Positions 1-12,059 of a stretch of 64,000 bases of DNA are shown here, piece by piece. The DNA is from Mercurialis annua. Its lineage: Eukaryota > Streptophyta > Magnoliopsida > Malpighiales > Euphorbiaceae. Every line of letters begins with the position of its first letter. The stretch's first letter is position 1. Both the position numbers and the translations under genes were made by a program. The notes beneath the pieces were generated by a model. That model did no database searches. It saw only the letters and a program-made list of their open reading frames with translations, and had not been told where the DNA came from. Location: the NCBI RefSeq assembly GCF_937616625.2, contig NC_065576.1, forward strand, positions 11,720,501 to 11,784,500. The letters are read 5' to 3'.

Positions 1-562
1 AGCTAATGCTCTTAGAGTGTAGGATTAGTTTGAATTACTAAAAACAAAGACCAATTAGCTAGCTGTCAAGGACATTCAAGTGCATTTTTCTCTAAATATA
101 GCTGCTGTTTCATCCTAAAAGCCTAAACTATCAAATGAAGATACCCGGACATGCAAGATTGACCAGTTTCATATATCATGTCACCAGTGTAGGGGATCTT
201 CATTGCACCGATGCCTAAGCCTATCTATATTTTTTCTTCTACCAATTCCTTTCTAAAGATCTCATAATTTTCTTAGGTAAGAAATTGCTAGCAGCAAGAA
301 ATTATTCTTTCACTTAATCAACACTGAAGTGCTGGTTGCTTTTCTCATAAATCAAGCTTTGGCTTGCTGCCGAAAAGACCTGAACTGAGTCCAGCAATTA
401 TAGCCAATGGCCAAAATTTAGATGCAAACACATTGTCAATTTTCAAATAAAGCAAGGAGATACATGCAAGCGACAGTAACAGTGAATGGCAATAAAGGTG
501 CTTTAGGTGCAATAAATTCTGCCTAAAACGTTAGCTATTAAAAAAAAAGATTTATAACTTAC

Positions 563-3500
563 CACAGATATTAAACTATATGGATAGGCATCAACTCTTT
601 TATTTGTTAACCAATAGTCCAAAAAGGGTCCTACTACCAGCAGAGATGCAGCTTGAGCTGGAGCAGTGTGCCCCAATAAGTTGAAAGATCCTAAAGAATA
701 CTTCCGTTGAAGATAATGTACATACTGCAGAGAAATAAAATCCAACAATGTCATAAACTGTGGCAAGTGAAACAGCATAATATTATTTTTCAGCAACGAA
801 ATGTGGACTAAAACAAAATTCTGTTTACTGACATGTCAAAATTACAACCATATGGGTGAAACACAGGTTAGCTACTTATTCTCGTCAAATAATAGATGAT
901 AGGTCTGAGGAACGGAGTAAGAGTGTATCGACAAGATGAAAGAAAGAAAAGGGATATACTTATAAATAAATGAAGCTGGATATTGACCCAAAACCCTGCT
1001 GCCTAAGTTTTTATAATTATCATCATTCATAGGCATTGGGCAATATCAAAATCATTTTAATTAATTGAGAGAAACTAACATAATAACTTACATATTGCTG
1101 CAATGAGGTGCTCCAAATCGCCACGATTGCAGCTACAAATCCTTTGGTATTGACACTCACATCTGTAACAGTACAGACTGCAACACCAAGGAGAACTACT
1201 GTTATACTGAGCTTTGTGTCCCTCGAATACCGCACGTTGTCCAAGACAACTTCGAGAAAACAAGATACTGGGATCATACTCAGCTTTGCAATCTGAGACA
1301 GAGTGGGGAAAAAAATTAAACCTCCACAATCTTCAATAGAGAAAATATTTAGTAGTTCACTGAAACTCACCTGATAAAATCCAACTGAATTCCACATCAA
1401 ACTCACATTCATTCCAACAATAGAAAAGTTAGCAAATATAACAAACTTCACAAGCTCAGAAAATGGTAGATGAGATGTCTGAATATATCCCAACCACCGA
1501 AGAGCAAAGGTTAACAAGGTAGTCGTGGCAAAATGCAGGCCTGTTAACGTTGTAGCTGCATGATAGGATTAAATTAAGATAAAATCAGGGTTGATGCGAG
1601 TATGAAGATGCTCAAAAGCTTGACGGGTAAAAAAAAAGAAGAAATAATGGAATTTATTGACTTGCGAACTCATTGTGGTACTCGTTTTAGAGTTCTTCAC
1701 ATCAAAGGAGTTACATTTGCTGATTCTTAAAATTAAATCTCAAATAGATAATGTAAGTTAAAAATGATTCTTTTAGTAGAGTAACTTACATAAAAGTGAT
1801 TATTGCTGTGTCATTTTTGCAACATGTTGTAATCCAGACAATATGATATAGATGCATAAACTTGAAGCCATTTATAATATAGTACAACTGATTTATACAA
1901 TCAAGTGAAAGAAATTTTTTTCTTTAAATAAAAGAGAGTTGCATCCAATACCAGATCAAATGTTCGAGAGTTTATAAGATATGTAATGCCCTAAAATTGT
2001 AAGCTCCGCATGTATAATTGAATGAGTATGCATAGTACTGAGGCAACTGTAGCTGAAATTTACATGATGTCACATGATTGCCATACAAAACTGCATGTTT
2101 GCTTCAGGTCATTGTTTATCTGAACTTTACATAGTCAAAATTCATGATTAATTAAACTCCAAATTTTAGTTTTTAAATGGTCTTACATATATATAGTTGC
2201 ACGAGCATCCAACATTCTATCAATTTTTATGATTTTTTAGTACATCTCAAGATTGGTATATGCCTAAATAAAATCCCTAACCTAAACTAAAAGCAGCAAA
2301 CCCTGCCCCAAGCACTTGTTTAGCGAATGGGTTCAACATATACAACATGCATTATTTTTGCCTAAACCATCCTACAATGACAATATAAACTGATACAGAT
2401 TTCTACAAGTTCTCCATTGCAAACAGAGACCTTCAAATTTTCTTCAATAACGAAAATGTACAACAAAACATAGACTGCAAAGACATATGTAAGGAACTGA
2501 GTCACAGATTTGATCTTCAAAAAACTAGAGGAAAAATTAATGAAGGATAGTGGATCCGTATAAAGATGTCTTGCTTTATTCTAATTGACACTCTAGGCGT
2601 GCTGTTACTGTTTCATTTTTTATTGGATATGCTTATTTATAGCATATAAAATGTCAAAACTAGTTAACAAACGTCTTTTAGCATAAGTGTGTTGCTAAAT
2701 TTCGCACATTCTATAAGCAAACCATTATTCCCTTCCAACTGGGACAAATTTCAAAGGATCAATCAGTACTCCAGTTCTCATAATTATTCAATGTCGAAAA
2801 CCATTTGCAAGCAAGAACCTATATGAAGCCATAACCTCTTACTCTAGACATTGTGTGCTTTTTCCATATGAAAGTTGTTATGGACTTATTCTATGGTAAG
2901 TCTTATTCAAGGAAAGAAGAATCAAGCAATTAGGTTTAAATGGCAGTTTATTATTTAATAGCTATTAAGTAGTATTATGTTTCTTATTTAGTTTGTTTCT
3001 TATTTAGTATTGTTATCTTTCCTAGTTATATTCTAATTAGGAATCTTCTTATTTAGTATTCTATTTCCTAGTTCTATTAGGAGTCTTGCTACCCAAGACT
3101 ATTGTATTATATATATAGCTATTTCAGCATATTAATAAAGACATCGAAAATTACAAACAAGTCAGATAGGCAACTCTCTCTAACGAGTTCCCGGATAGGC
3201 AGCTCTCCGTTTGAGCTCCAACAATCACCATAGCTCGAAAACGTAACAAATCAAGAACAGGACAACCTTCAATAGAAGGTCATCGCCCTGTGACTCGATC
3301 CATATCAACGGGTCATAACAATTTGGTATCAAAGCCAACAGTCATGGGGGATACACATGCTCAGATGGAACAACTTTTGGAGATGATGCGCCACCTGTTC
3401 ATAGTAATCCGGTAGGAGAGCTAATCTCACTTAGACAAACCGGGACTGTGGAAGAATATCTTGAAAAATTTCAGGGGTTATTATCCCGAACTAATTCTAT

Positions 3501-4894
3501 AATTCCAGAACACCAAGTGGCAATAATGATGGCGGGATTATCAGAAAGGTTGCAAATTGATGTGGAGTTGGCTAAACCGGAAAATTTGGAGGAAGCTATG
3601 AGTCTTGCTCGAGCTTTTGAGAGACGTTTACAGCTGGAAAAATATTCTGAAAATCAAAAATTTGGGGCACCTCTAAAAATAACAGATGCTACAAAAGCAA
3701 CATCAAGTGGAACTGCCTCAACTCTTCCTCATTTTATCAAACTAAGTAGAGCAGAGATGGCAGAGAGGAGAGCCAAGGGTCTTTGTTACAATTGTGATGA
3801 ATTATTCTCACCAGACCATCAATGTAAAAGGTTGTTTTGGATTGAGGTTGCTATTACAGAGGAAGATGCAAACACTGTTCATGATGGCAACCATAATAGA
3901 GATCCTGAAATGGCCATCATTCGAGCTTGAGGGCAAGCTCGTTTTTGGAGGAGGGGAGTGATGTTATGGACTTATTCTATGGTAAGTCTTATTCAAGGAA
4001 AGAAGAATCAAGCAATTAGGTTTAAATGGCAGTTTATTATTTAATAGCTATTAAGTAGTATTATGTTTCTTATTTAGTTTGTTTCTTATTTAGTATTGTT
4101 ATCTTTCCTAGTTATATTCTAATTAGGAATCTTCTTATTTAGTATTCTATTTCCTAGTTCTATTAGGAGTCTTGCTACCCAAGACTATTGTATTATATAT
4201 ATAGCTATTTCAGCATATTAATAAAGACATCGAAAATTACAAACAAGTCAGATAGGCAACTCTCTCTAACGAATTCCCGGATAGGCAGCTCTCCGTTTGA
4301 GCTCCAACAATCACCATAGCTCGAAAACGTAACAAATCAAGAACAGGACAACCTTCAATAGAAGGTCATCGCCCTGTGACTCGATCCATATCAACGGGTC
4401 ATAACAAAAGTCTACGTATAAAGAATTTTATACCATATGAAAGTCTGTGTATAGAGAATATTTAGGGAACGAGGGGGAAAGAGGGTAAAAAAAAGATGAG
4501 CACCGTAAGCCAACAGCATTTGCAATCTAATTTTTCAAACAGCCAATACTTTATTATTTAATTTCAAATTGATAAATGTTAATGTCAGGCATATGTATGA
4601 TGAAATTCACAAGCTACATTACATCCAACAAAGACCAATAAATCAGTACCAAATGATTTCCATGTGAATGACATAAATCTAAGAAATCCTTCGTCGCCAA
4701 TTTCTAAAATGATTATAAAGAGAACAATATCAAACAGAATGACAGATCGGCAAAGAGGACGTACCAAAACTAAAACCATAGGTAGCCATCAAAGCTTTAT
4801 TGACAATGATTATTCCCACAGAAGTGACAACATTAAACATCCAGGAAGCGGCATCAAGAGTTGCCTTCCTGTCAGCTTTACTCGGTGAAGACAT
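563..4894 (-). CDS. URGT: UDP-rhamnose/UDP-galactose transporter (URGT family), 3' end beyond window
   Basis: Golgi nucleotide-sugar transporter of the plant NST/TPT (drug/metabolite transporter) superfamily; family members exchange UDP-rhamnose or UDP-galactose for UMP to supply cell-wall glycan synthesis. Coding exons, read right to left: 4765-4894, 1371-1555, 1092-1292, 563-724; all junctions are GT..AG and the phases agree, giving 226 codons. The start '[18 protein letters not shown]' is the family N-terminus. Later recognisable blocks are 'ATTLTGLHF', '[17 protein letters not shown]' (across an exon junction), 'CTVTDVSVN', 'QRKYSLGSF' and '[16 protein letters not shown]'. Family proteins are about 335-350 residues, so roughly the last third, with the final helices, lies left of position 1; I found no exon for it in 1-560. 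Intron 1 is 3.2 kb because of a retrotransposon at 2876-4406. No stop or frameshift is seen, so the gene is probably functional. The exact substrate cannot be told from sequence. Confidence 0.9.
2876..3320 (+). repeat. 5' LTR of the intronic gypsy element
   Basis: 445 bp, TG...CA ended. It contains a TATA-like stretch near 3108-3117 and an AATAAA at about 3133, consistent with an LTR promoter and polyadenylation signal. It differs from the 3' LTR by G at 3187 against A at 4273. Confidence 0.93.
3324..3335 (+). promoter_or_regulatory. Primer-binding site (initiator Met-tRNA type)
   Basis: TGGTATCAAAGC starts 3 bp after the 5' LTR. It differs by one base from TGGTATCAGAGC, the common plant retrotransposon primer-binding site complementary to the 3' end of initiator Met-tRNA. 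Confidence 0.85.
3344..3930 (+). pseudogene. Remnant gag of Ty3/gypsy element with zinc knuckle
   Basis: An ATG at 3344 opens a short frame ([19 protein letters not shown]) that soon stops. The conserved middle and end of gag follow in another frame: '[19 protein letters not shown]' then '[11 protein letters not shown]' and a zinc-knuckle-like '[14 protein letters not shown]', ending at TGA 3928-3930. In Ty3/gypsy gag, a long N-terminal region normally separates these blocks, so most of it has been deleted and the frame lost. The knuckle spacing (CX2CX7HX2C) departs from the CX2CX4HX4C consensus, although Cys/His-rich 'CYNCDEKFSPGHRC'-like forms are common in plant gypsy elements. Not expected to make a working capsid protein. 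Confidence 0.85.
3947..3961 (+). promoter_or_regulatory. Polypurine tract
   Basis: GGAGGAGGGGAGTGA directly abuts the 3' LTR, where plus-strand DNA synthesis is primed in LTR retrotransposons. Confidence 0.85.
3962..4406 (+). repeat. 3' LTR of the intronic gypsy element
   Basis: 445 bp; same length as the 5' LTR and one substitution different by eye. It is followed by the second copy of the AAAGT target duplication. Confidence 0.93.
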
Positions 4895-4994
4895 GTTGAT
4901 CTGTTGTTTCACTTAGCAACAAAATCTTCACTATTTGCTCTTCATAAGACTACGAAGAGCCTTAACTTAAGAGCTCCGATTCGCGATAATGTAC

Positions 4995-5519
4995 CTGAAT
5001 TCACAATGCATAACATAATTAATACCATATTTGCCCAGAAAAATTATAAAACATTCACCTATTTGATAAATTATACATCTGTTCAACAACAGAAAGCAAA
5101 ATCAAGCATGGCCATGTAAAAATTACATTCAAATAGAAACATTTTCTCTTTAAAAATGCCTTTAGATCAAGCATTACTAATTCTTAATTTTGACAAAGAT
5201 TCCACCAGTTTAACAACCAAACACAGAGATTTGATCAGTTAAAGCTCTTTTTAAAAAAAAAAAATTAAAGCTAGAATTGAAAAAACAAGAGCTTAAACAA
5301 GTTTTAAGCTTTATAAATAAACAGTAACACAATTAAATCAAGTAAAACAAACTGAAATCTTAGCAGATCCGTCACTGTTCAACACTTAAAAGGTACAAAA
5401 TTTACCCAATCTTAAATCCACAGATCATAAGAAACGAGGAATCAGTATAATAATCAAAATCAAGAAAATAAATAATCATGTAAAACCTAACATGAAACAG
5501 ATTAGCAATACTAACTTAC
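4995..5519 (-). other. Probable 5'-UTR intron of the URGT gene
   Basis: On the minus strand a purine/pyrimidine leader ends ..AATTGA|GTAAGT (donor at 5519-5518). A TTCAG acceptor lies at 4996-4995, about 100 nt before the ATG at 4894. A leader intron would make the mRNA 5' end start around 5680. Transcript data are needed to be sure. Confidence 0.5.
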
Positions 5520-5706
5520 TCAATTCTTCAACTAAATTTGCTGGTTTTTTCTTTCTCGTTGTTTGGTTTCTCGGGAAACAAACAGAAAAGCAAATCCAAG
5601 TTCAAGAAATCAACAACAAAAGGAATGATGTATAGAATTGAAAAGAGAGAATGAATGTTAAATAGAGGAATCAGCAGTTATGTAATGTTTTATTTCTTAT
5701 TATAGA

Positions 5707-5715
5707 TTTTATATA
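5707..5715 (-). promoter_or_regulatory. Candidate TATA box for the URGT gene
   Basis: TATATAAAA on the minus strand, about 190 nt upstream of the proposed leader-intron donor. The region is AT-rich, so chance matches are common. Confidence 0.35.
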
Positions 5716-5719
5716 ATTT

Positions 5720-7560
5720 AATTTAATATGAGTTTCAATTTGGCCATCAACACACCAATGAAACTCAAAAGGAAAATTCTCTATTTGTAAATTAAATATA
5801 ATTTTAATATAACTTATGTTTTTATTATTAATTCATTTTAATCTAATTTCCTTATTTGCTTAATTTAATATCCATATTGAATGAATTGCAAGTTTTAACA
5901 AAAAAACAAATGAATTGCAAGTACAAGTTAATTTAAATAGTAATCTTTTTATTATTTCTTAATTCAGTTATCACTATAAAAGCATGATTTTGGATCTTAA
6001 ATCTTAAGTTTTTTTTTTTTTGAAATCTTATATCTTAATTATTATATTGTTGGTCTCCACAGCTATTGTATTTCTTTTAATTATTTAATTATACTCCATG
6101 TGATTACTTAGCAAAAATATGTGGGAGGCCATTTGGTACATGACACATTTAAAGTTTATTATAATTTTAAATACTTCTTCCGTAATATATTAAAAGTTTC
6201 ACTTTTTATTTTATTTTACGATATTTTATTTTAAAAAATTTGTTTTTATTTTTAGAATAGTTTTTATCTTCAATTTTTCCTTTATATATCTTCTAGTCAT
6301 TTTAAAAAATTACGGAAATTCTACTGCTTTTAATGCGAGTATAATAAATATATTATAATAGTAAATATTATATAAATTTTTTCATAAAATAAAGAATATT
6401 TTTAAAATGAGATGAAAAAGAGTATACAATACATTAATTATTATTATTTTCAACATCGTAATGTCAAATTGTGAACTAGATTTATAAAATTTGGAATTTT
6501 TATTATTTTTTTGCTGTGATATTTATATTTAGAAAGGTACTAATGAAACATGAAACACCAAAATGATAAATATAATTTATGTAACAATATAGTCTTATAA
6601 AATTGCCTTATACATCTAAATTTACTACCGTTATGATATGCTAGTATTTATATATATTTTTATATATATAATTAGAAAAGAGTTAGCCCTTATGTGAAAA
6701 ACAAAGCTGGCAAACTAAAACTCATTTGTACATTTATGTATCCTTTATAAGCCTTGTAAGCTCAATTTATATAGTCTAAGAAAGTAATCTACCACCGTTA
6801 TAAATAACCAAAAATGGTATAAAAATATTGTAATATATAGTATTTCATTTAATTAATTTTTATAAAAATATAAAAACAAATAAAAATAATAGTTATTTAT
6901 AATTAAACCTTAAATCACATTCAAATGGAATTAAAAAAGCCAATAGTAGTTTTCTAGCAGTTTAATCATCAATTATCTCTATTTTATTTTATTTGGACAG
7001 CAAAAACGTATGTAGGAAAAATGAATATACAACTTTAGCAGACTAATACCGCATATACCATTTGAACTATGCTTATGAATATTTATTTTATTTTTTCATT
7101 TCTTTAAATAAATATTTTTAATCATTTGGTTTCTTTATTTAATTTTCAGTTGTTTTTTCATTCTCATTTGTGTATCTTCTTTATTGTTGGTTTAGCCACT
7201 AATTACAATTTTAATGTATGCAAAAGAGAATTATTGTATTCTTTGATTTGAGCATCTTTAGTCCAAATGAACGTTTATGAAAATACAAATTTTATTCTTT
7301 GTGCGTTGGTCCAAATGTGCATGCACTTGAAATGAAAGAAAGAAATGTATTCATATCATTCAATTGACTATTATACGGTATTGACCAACCTTGAAAATGA
7401 AATTATTTGCAATTAATTTTTTTATTTTCTTTTGAGGTGGACTTATATTTAATTGATTTAGGCATAAGAAACTTCTATGTTGCTCAGACATAAGAAACTT
7501 CTCATCCGTTATTTTTGGCAAAAGAAACTTCCCATAATGTTATATTTTTGTTAATTTTAT
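5720..7560. other. AT-rich intergenic DNA, no gene seen
   Basis: Upstream flank of the URGT gene. Frames are short and broken by stops on both strands. I see no conserved protein block, RNA gene or clear terminal repeats here. Confidence 0.6.
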
Positions 7561-7564
7561 TTTA

Positions 7565-8020
7565 AAAAACTCCTAACTTTTAACATTTTTGAATATTATT
7601 ATGACGTTAAAAACTAGTTAATTTTACTCTATTTTATATTTTATTCAATTGTACTCCAATTTTTCAATTTTTATTAATTTTTTTATTTAAATAATGAAAT
7701 TATCCAATTAACTAAAGCTAAAGATAAAATTAAATTATTTCCATTCAAAAAAGTACAAATAAATGCATTTTTAAAAGTAACTAAAAATCATAATCAAACT
7801 AAAATTAATTTAAATTCTTAATTAACTTAATTAAATCTAAAAAAATTCTAAACACATATAATTAATATATGTTAGACACGGAAAATATTTTTAATTTTTT
7901 TTTCAAAAGAAAAAAAAACGTCAATTTAATATTTCAGAATACAATTAAAATACAAAAATGTAAAATAGAATAAAATTGACCAGTTTATAACGTCATTTAA
8001 AAATGAGGGAGTTCATATTA
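7565..8020. mobile_element. Fold-back (MITE-like) element
   Basis: The left arm (about 7570-7670; 'ATGACGTTAAAAACTAGTT') recurs in inverted form near 7930-8010 ('AGTTTATAACGTCAT'), with a matching 'CTCTATTTTATATTTT' / 'AAAATAGAATAAAATTGA' stretch. No target duplication could be fixed, so the borders are approximate. Confidence 0.5.
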
Positions 8021-8154
8021 TCATAACTAAACATTGAAAAGCCAAAAATCATGATAAAATATTTGATAAACTCTAACCAATTAGTAACCTCATGAAACTT
8101 TAATCCTCAATCTATAATACGAGTCCACTATGACCTTTACCTATTTAACAATCG

Positions 8155-8335
8155 AACAGACGGATAGCTATGCCAACCAAACCTCTTTACTTTTGATATG
8201 TTTCTAAGACCCGATAGCTAAGCCAATCAAGTATCTCGATAGCTACGCCAACCGAATATCCCGATAGCTCTTCCAATCGAGACGCTTCACTTGATGTGAG
8301 GTCTGATAGCACTGCTAATCGAGCACTTTCTATAT
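8155..8335. repeat. Degenerate minisatellite, GATAGCTA.GCCAA.C units
   Basis: At least four spaced copies of a unit like 'GATAGCTAAGCCAATC' with variants ending CCAACC or CAATCG. The same kind of unit recurs at 23.5-23.7 kb within an LTR-like sequence, so this stretch is probably also part of a decayed LTR. Confidence 0.6.
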
Positions 8336-8477
8336 CAACCAATTATGACCCGTCTCTTATGAAATATACGTTATACAATGTACATTAACCTAATCTTTAC
8401 TAGTGCACATAATGTCCTATTGTAGTCCAACAGAAAGCTCGTTCCATCGAATCATATCGGTACTTCAAACAGGTCAA

Positions 8478-8481
<4 letters not shown>

Positions 8482-8515
<34 letters not shown>
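8482..8515. repeat. (AT)n microsatellite
   Basis: Uninterrupted AT dinucleotide run of about 34 bp. Confidence 0.95.
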
Positions 8516-8517
<2 letters not shown>

Positions 8518-8862
8518 TCATTTCTAATAGCCGTTATAAATTTTTGCATGAAACGATAAATCGGCGCATAATCTTGACCTAGGGTTTCGGCCCTAACACT
8601 CCAAAATCAATTTAAATTAAAACTCAACCATTTAATTCTGTAAGTTTTACCTTATTGATCGGATCGTAAAATTTTAAAAAAAATGCCAAAAACCTCGACG
8701 TACCAAAGACTCATTTTATCGGATTCTCAAACCATTCTTCGATTTGCAATCTAGGCAGTGATGTTTAGTTTTATATGTGATTGAATTGATGTTTTGATAA
8801 ATATAATGGTTATAATATATTTAGAGAAGAAGATATCAGGTTTATGTGCTTCAAAACTACTA

Positions 8863-9103
8863 CTCCCTCTGTTCCGTTCAAGAAGTCTCATATTCCATTT
8901 TGGGATGTCCTATTTAAAATGTCTCATTACTATATTTGAAATGTTTTTCCATTGAAAATCTTATTTTACTCTTTTTTAGTCATCTTAAAAGAACTCTTTA
9001 AAAAATTCACTATCATTAATAGGGGCAAAATATATAAAAAAAACATAAAAACACAAAGATAATAAATATTTTTTTAATCTGTGTTGAAGTGGAACAAAGA
9101 AAG
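8863..9103. mobile_element. Stowaway-like MITE (Tc1/mariner), degenerate
   Basis: Begins CTCCCTCTGTTCCG after a TA (8861-8862). It ends with an imperfect inverse of that terminus before TA (9104-9105). The internal text ('AAGTCTCATATTCCATTTTGGGATGTCC') closely matches the element at 42145-42404, so it is an older copy of that family. Confidence 0.7.
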
Positions 9104-9240
9104 TACAAATCAGAACAAGTGACATTTTGAATATGCTAAAGCCTATTTATAGGTCATCCATCGCCTTAGAATATTCATTTCATTTTTTTTGATCAATTCA
9201 TCATGACTTATTTATTTATATATTTTCTTTTTCTAACTTT

Positions 9241-9245
<5 letters not shown>

Positions 9246-9317
<72 letters not shown>
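9246..9317. repeat. (TA)n microsatellite
   Basis: Uninterrupted TA run of about 72 bp; likely polymorphic in length and a possible cruciform or breakage-prone site. Confidence 0.95.
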
Positions 9318-9319
<2 letters not shown>

Positions 9320-9325
<6 letters not shown>

Positions 9326-10965
9326 TATTTCTGTTATGTTTATATTTATTATAATATTTAATATTTACATTTAATTTTTTTGTAAGTCTAGATTGTCTAA
9401 TTTTGATATTTTATGTTTCGGTGGTTTTCCCGCAATCTTTAACTCTCCATTTTATTTATTAATTTCATTATTATATTCGGCCCTTCATCTCCTATAAAAT
9501 TCATGTTGTTCAACTTGGTAATTATTCGGATTTAATTCTGAGTAATTAATGAATACGGTTTACAGTAAAATTTTACTTTAACGTTTCTATTATATATCAT
9601 TAGACCTTTCTTTTTTACTATGAAAATCCTAATCCACAAATTTCATATTCTTACTCATTCTCAATTTTGACAGTGATGATCTTATTTTTCACATTTACCA
9701 CGTCAAAATTTTAATGGATTACACATTATCCAATATTCAAGCAGTAATTTTTTCTAAATATTAACTCTACATCTAACTTTTGGTAATAATAAGCAGAATA
9801 GTTGATCTTGTGTGCGCTCGAAATTTTATTTTTTTTACATTTTGGTGGTTAAATTTAATTTATTTTAATTTATACTACTAAACTTTAATTTTATTTAAAC
9901 GCGAGGTTTTCCGGTTAAAAATGTGTACGTGACATTCATATTTTATTTTTATTTTACTTGATGCATAATTTGGCCTAAAAACTATTCCAAATGAAACAAT
10001 GCATATGTTACAAGTTTTTAAGGTTCGGTCCACATTTCAAATCCGACAGCCATGCATGTATTTTGGCCGGAAAAACTTCATGTGAAATAAAATTAAAGTT
10101 GGTAACCGAAATAAAGAAATTAAAATTGGATCACTACAAAATATTAAAAAAAATCGAGTATCACATGATCAATTATCCCGATTAGCAGGAGCAGATAAGA
10201 TTTTTATAGTAATTGTATTTCTGGCACATAGATTGTATATAAGAAATATGGATTAGGATTCTCTCAAATTCAATTGAACTTGAGAAGGTAAAGTTTATAA
10301 ATACACCATTCATTATAGAATGATCAGTGCATATTAATCTATTCAAAATTGTATATTTTTTTTATCTAATCCATTTATTTTATAATGGGTGGTGAAATTC
10401 ATTGAACTTGACTTCTCAAATTCAAATTAACTTGAAAGCATCCAAATTCAAGAATATAAAGGCATTTCTAGTGCTATTTTTTATTTAAAAACATATTTTA
10501 TAAATAATAATAATAGTAGCTTTAATATTAACTCTTTTTTATTTTTATAAATAATAATAATAATAATAATAGATTAAATACTAATAACATTAATTTATTT
10601 TTGTTTTAAAATTATTTAGTTTTTATATTAAAAAGTAAAAAGAATTAAAAAATAACCAACATTTGATTTTTTTTTTAAATGAAGTATAGACTATAGAGTG
10701 AAAATATCTCTTCACATGTAGAGAATCCTCATTATTTTAAATTCAAATAATAGAAAGTTTATTAGGCTTTCATTTTATCATTTTTAATTTAAAGAGTTTA
10801 ACAATTTTAAAAAATTGATTAGAGATGTTCTAAAAAAAGAAAAAAAAATCATTTACAATGCATGCATGAAGTGTACTAGTTTGGAGCATGATCAATTTCA
10901 AAAGCCATTCCTATCTAACTTTCACATATTTTTCATTTTGGAGTTCGATCCGTCCAAATAATATA
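9320..10965. other. AT-rich intergenic DNA, no gene seen
   Basis: Only short frames without recognisable domains. A 64-codon frame at 9991-10185 has no family resemblance. Homopolymer and AAT-rich runs are common (for example 10551-10571). Confidence 0.55.
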
Positions 10966-10970
10966 TAATA

Positions 10971-11670
10971 AAAAAAAAGATCAATCCACCCACTCAACTT
11001 CATACGAAATATCAAATGAGTAATTTTGAAATATTTTTGAACAAACGAATCCCTGAACTTTGCAAAAAATATCACATTGCACTTCCCCCAGACACTGAAA
11101 CACATTATCCGGTTTTGAATGGTAAAAAAATCAAAATATTTCTTTTATTTTCTTATTTAATACTTATTGATTTTTAAATTTCAATTGTATCTCTTATATT
11201 TTAAAACTTCAAAAATCAATTTATCTTTTAATTAAAAATTTAGGGACCAAAATCCTTTTTTCCACCCTATTCCTCGTCGTAAATTGAGGACCAGCAGCTC
11301 CTCACCCGAAAAACGAGGAGCTCTGGTCCTCGTTTTGGAGGAGCTCATCTGCTCCTTAGGAGCAGATCCTCAAGAAATCGGCTTGGAAGGGTGGACAGCG
11401 GCGGCGGCGTCGACGGTGGAAGTGGAAGGTGGAAGGGAAGAAGAAGGAAAGGGTTAATTTTTTTAGATTAGTGTTAATTAGAATTAATTTTTTTAATTAG
11501 AAAATTCACTCTCCTTTTTTATGGCAGGGGGTGAAATTGACCGGTTTTGCTAAGTTACGGGTTGAAATGATCCGGTTTTGTTAAGTTGCGGGTTAGTTTG
11601 ACCCAAAATCGTTCAAAATGATTCATTTGATATTTCGTGCCTAGTTGAGGGGGTGAATTGATCCTTTGTT
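10971..11670. mobile_element. Fold-back element, family B copy 1, with palindromic core
   Basis: Left arm 'GATCAATCCACCCACTCAAC...CGAAATATCAAATGA' is inverted at the right end as 'TCATTTGATATTTCG..TAGTTGAGGGGGTGAATTGATCC'. The middle (about 11280-11375) is GC-rich and carries repeated palindromic words around GAGGAGCTC and GGAGCAGATCC. It is followed by a GGCGGCGGCG and GAAG-rich stretch. A second copy with the same layout lies at 49024-49867. No coding capacity. Target duplication not identified. Confidence 0.7.
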
Positions 11671-11703
11671 AGTTACATATTATACCAGACGCATTTGATA
11701 TAA

Positions 11704-12055
11704 GAACAAAGGGTCAACGCGCCCCCTGAACTTGTAACACAGGGTCATCTAACCCAATTTATACTTGTTTGAGCAACTAACCCCGAAACTCTTCATTTTT
11801 GGGTCAAATAACCCCATAATTTTTATTTTTATTTCAAAAAATAAATTTAGAATAATTATATCGCAACAATTAGGGAAGTATCTAATTATTTTTTGCATCC
11901 CTTACCTTCGATTTGTATTTTACGCGTTTTTAAAATATAATTATGGGTTATTTGACCCAAAAATGAAGAGTTTTGGGGTTAGTTGCTCAAACAAGTATAA
12001 ATTGGGTTAGATGACCCCGTGTTACAAGTTTAGGGGGCGCGTTGACCCTTTGTTC
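11704..12055. mobile_element. Long-TIR MITE, family A copy 1 (352 bp, Mutator-like)
   Basis: Ends GAACAAAGGGTCAACGCG / inverse, with arms well over 100 bp that pair almost completely. A 10-bp target duplication TTTGATATAA flanks it (11694-11703 and 12056-12065). A second copy of the same length lies at 23069-23420. A duplication of 9-10 bp points to the Mutator superfamily as mobiliser. No transposase. Confidence 0.9.
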
Positions 12056-12059
12056 TTTG

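Larger units (their letters stand above)
2876..4406 (+). mobile_element. Non-autonomous Ty3/gypsy LTR retrotransposon (1,531 bp) in URGT intron 1
   Basis: Two 445-bp direct repeats (2876-3320 and 3962-4406) start TGTTATGG and end CATAACA. They flank 641 bp of internal sequence. The element is bordered by the 5-bp target duplication AAAGT (2871-2875 and 4407-4411). A primer-binding site resembling the initiator-Met tRNA complement follows LTR1, and a purine tract precedes LTR2. Only a gutted gag lies inside; protease, reverse transcriptase, RNase H and integrase are absent, so it must have been moved by enzymes of a relative. It lies antisense to the host gene. The LTRs differ at one position by eye, which indicates a young insertion. 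Confidence 0.95.

Noticed and set aside
1..560. Last URGT exon within the window
   Set aside because: No reading of the minus strand gives the expected final helices (for example the VLGHMKT block); the exon must lie left of position 1.
4585..4779. Missing second URGT exon near the first exon
   Set aside because: The frame here shows no family sequence; the ATTLTGLHF block is found at the right end of the exon at 1371-1555 with a proper acceptor.
8155..8335. CRISPR-like repeat array
   Set aside because: Units are degenerate and irregularly spaced, in a plant nuclear context; a decayed minisatellite is the simpler reading.
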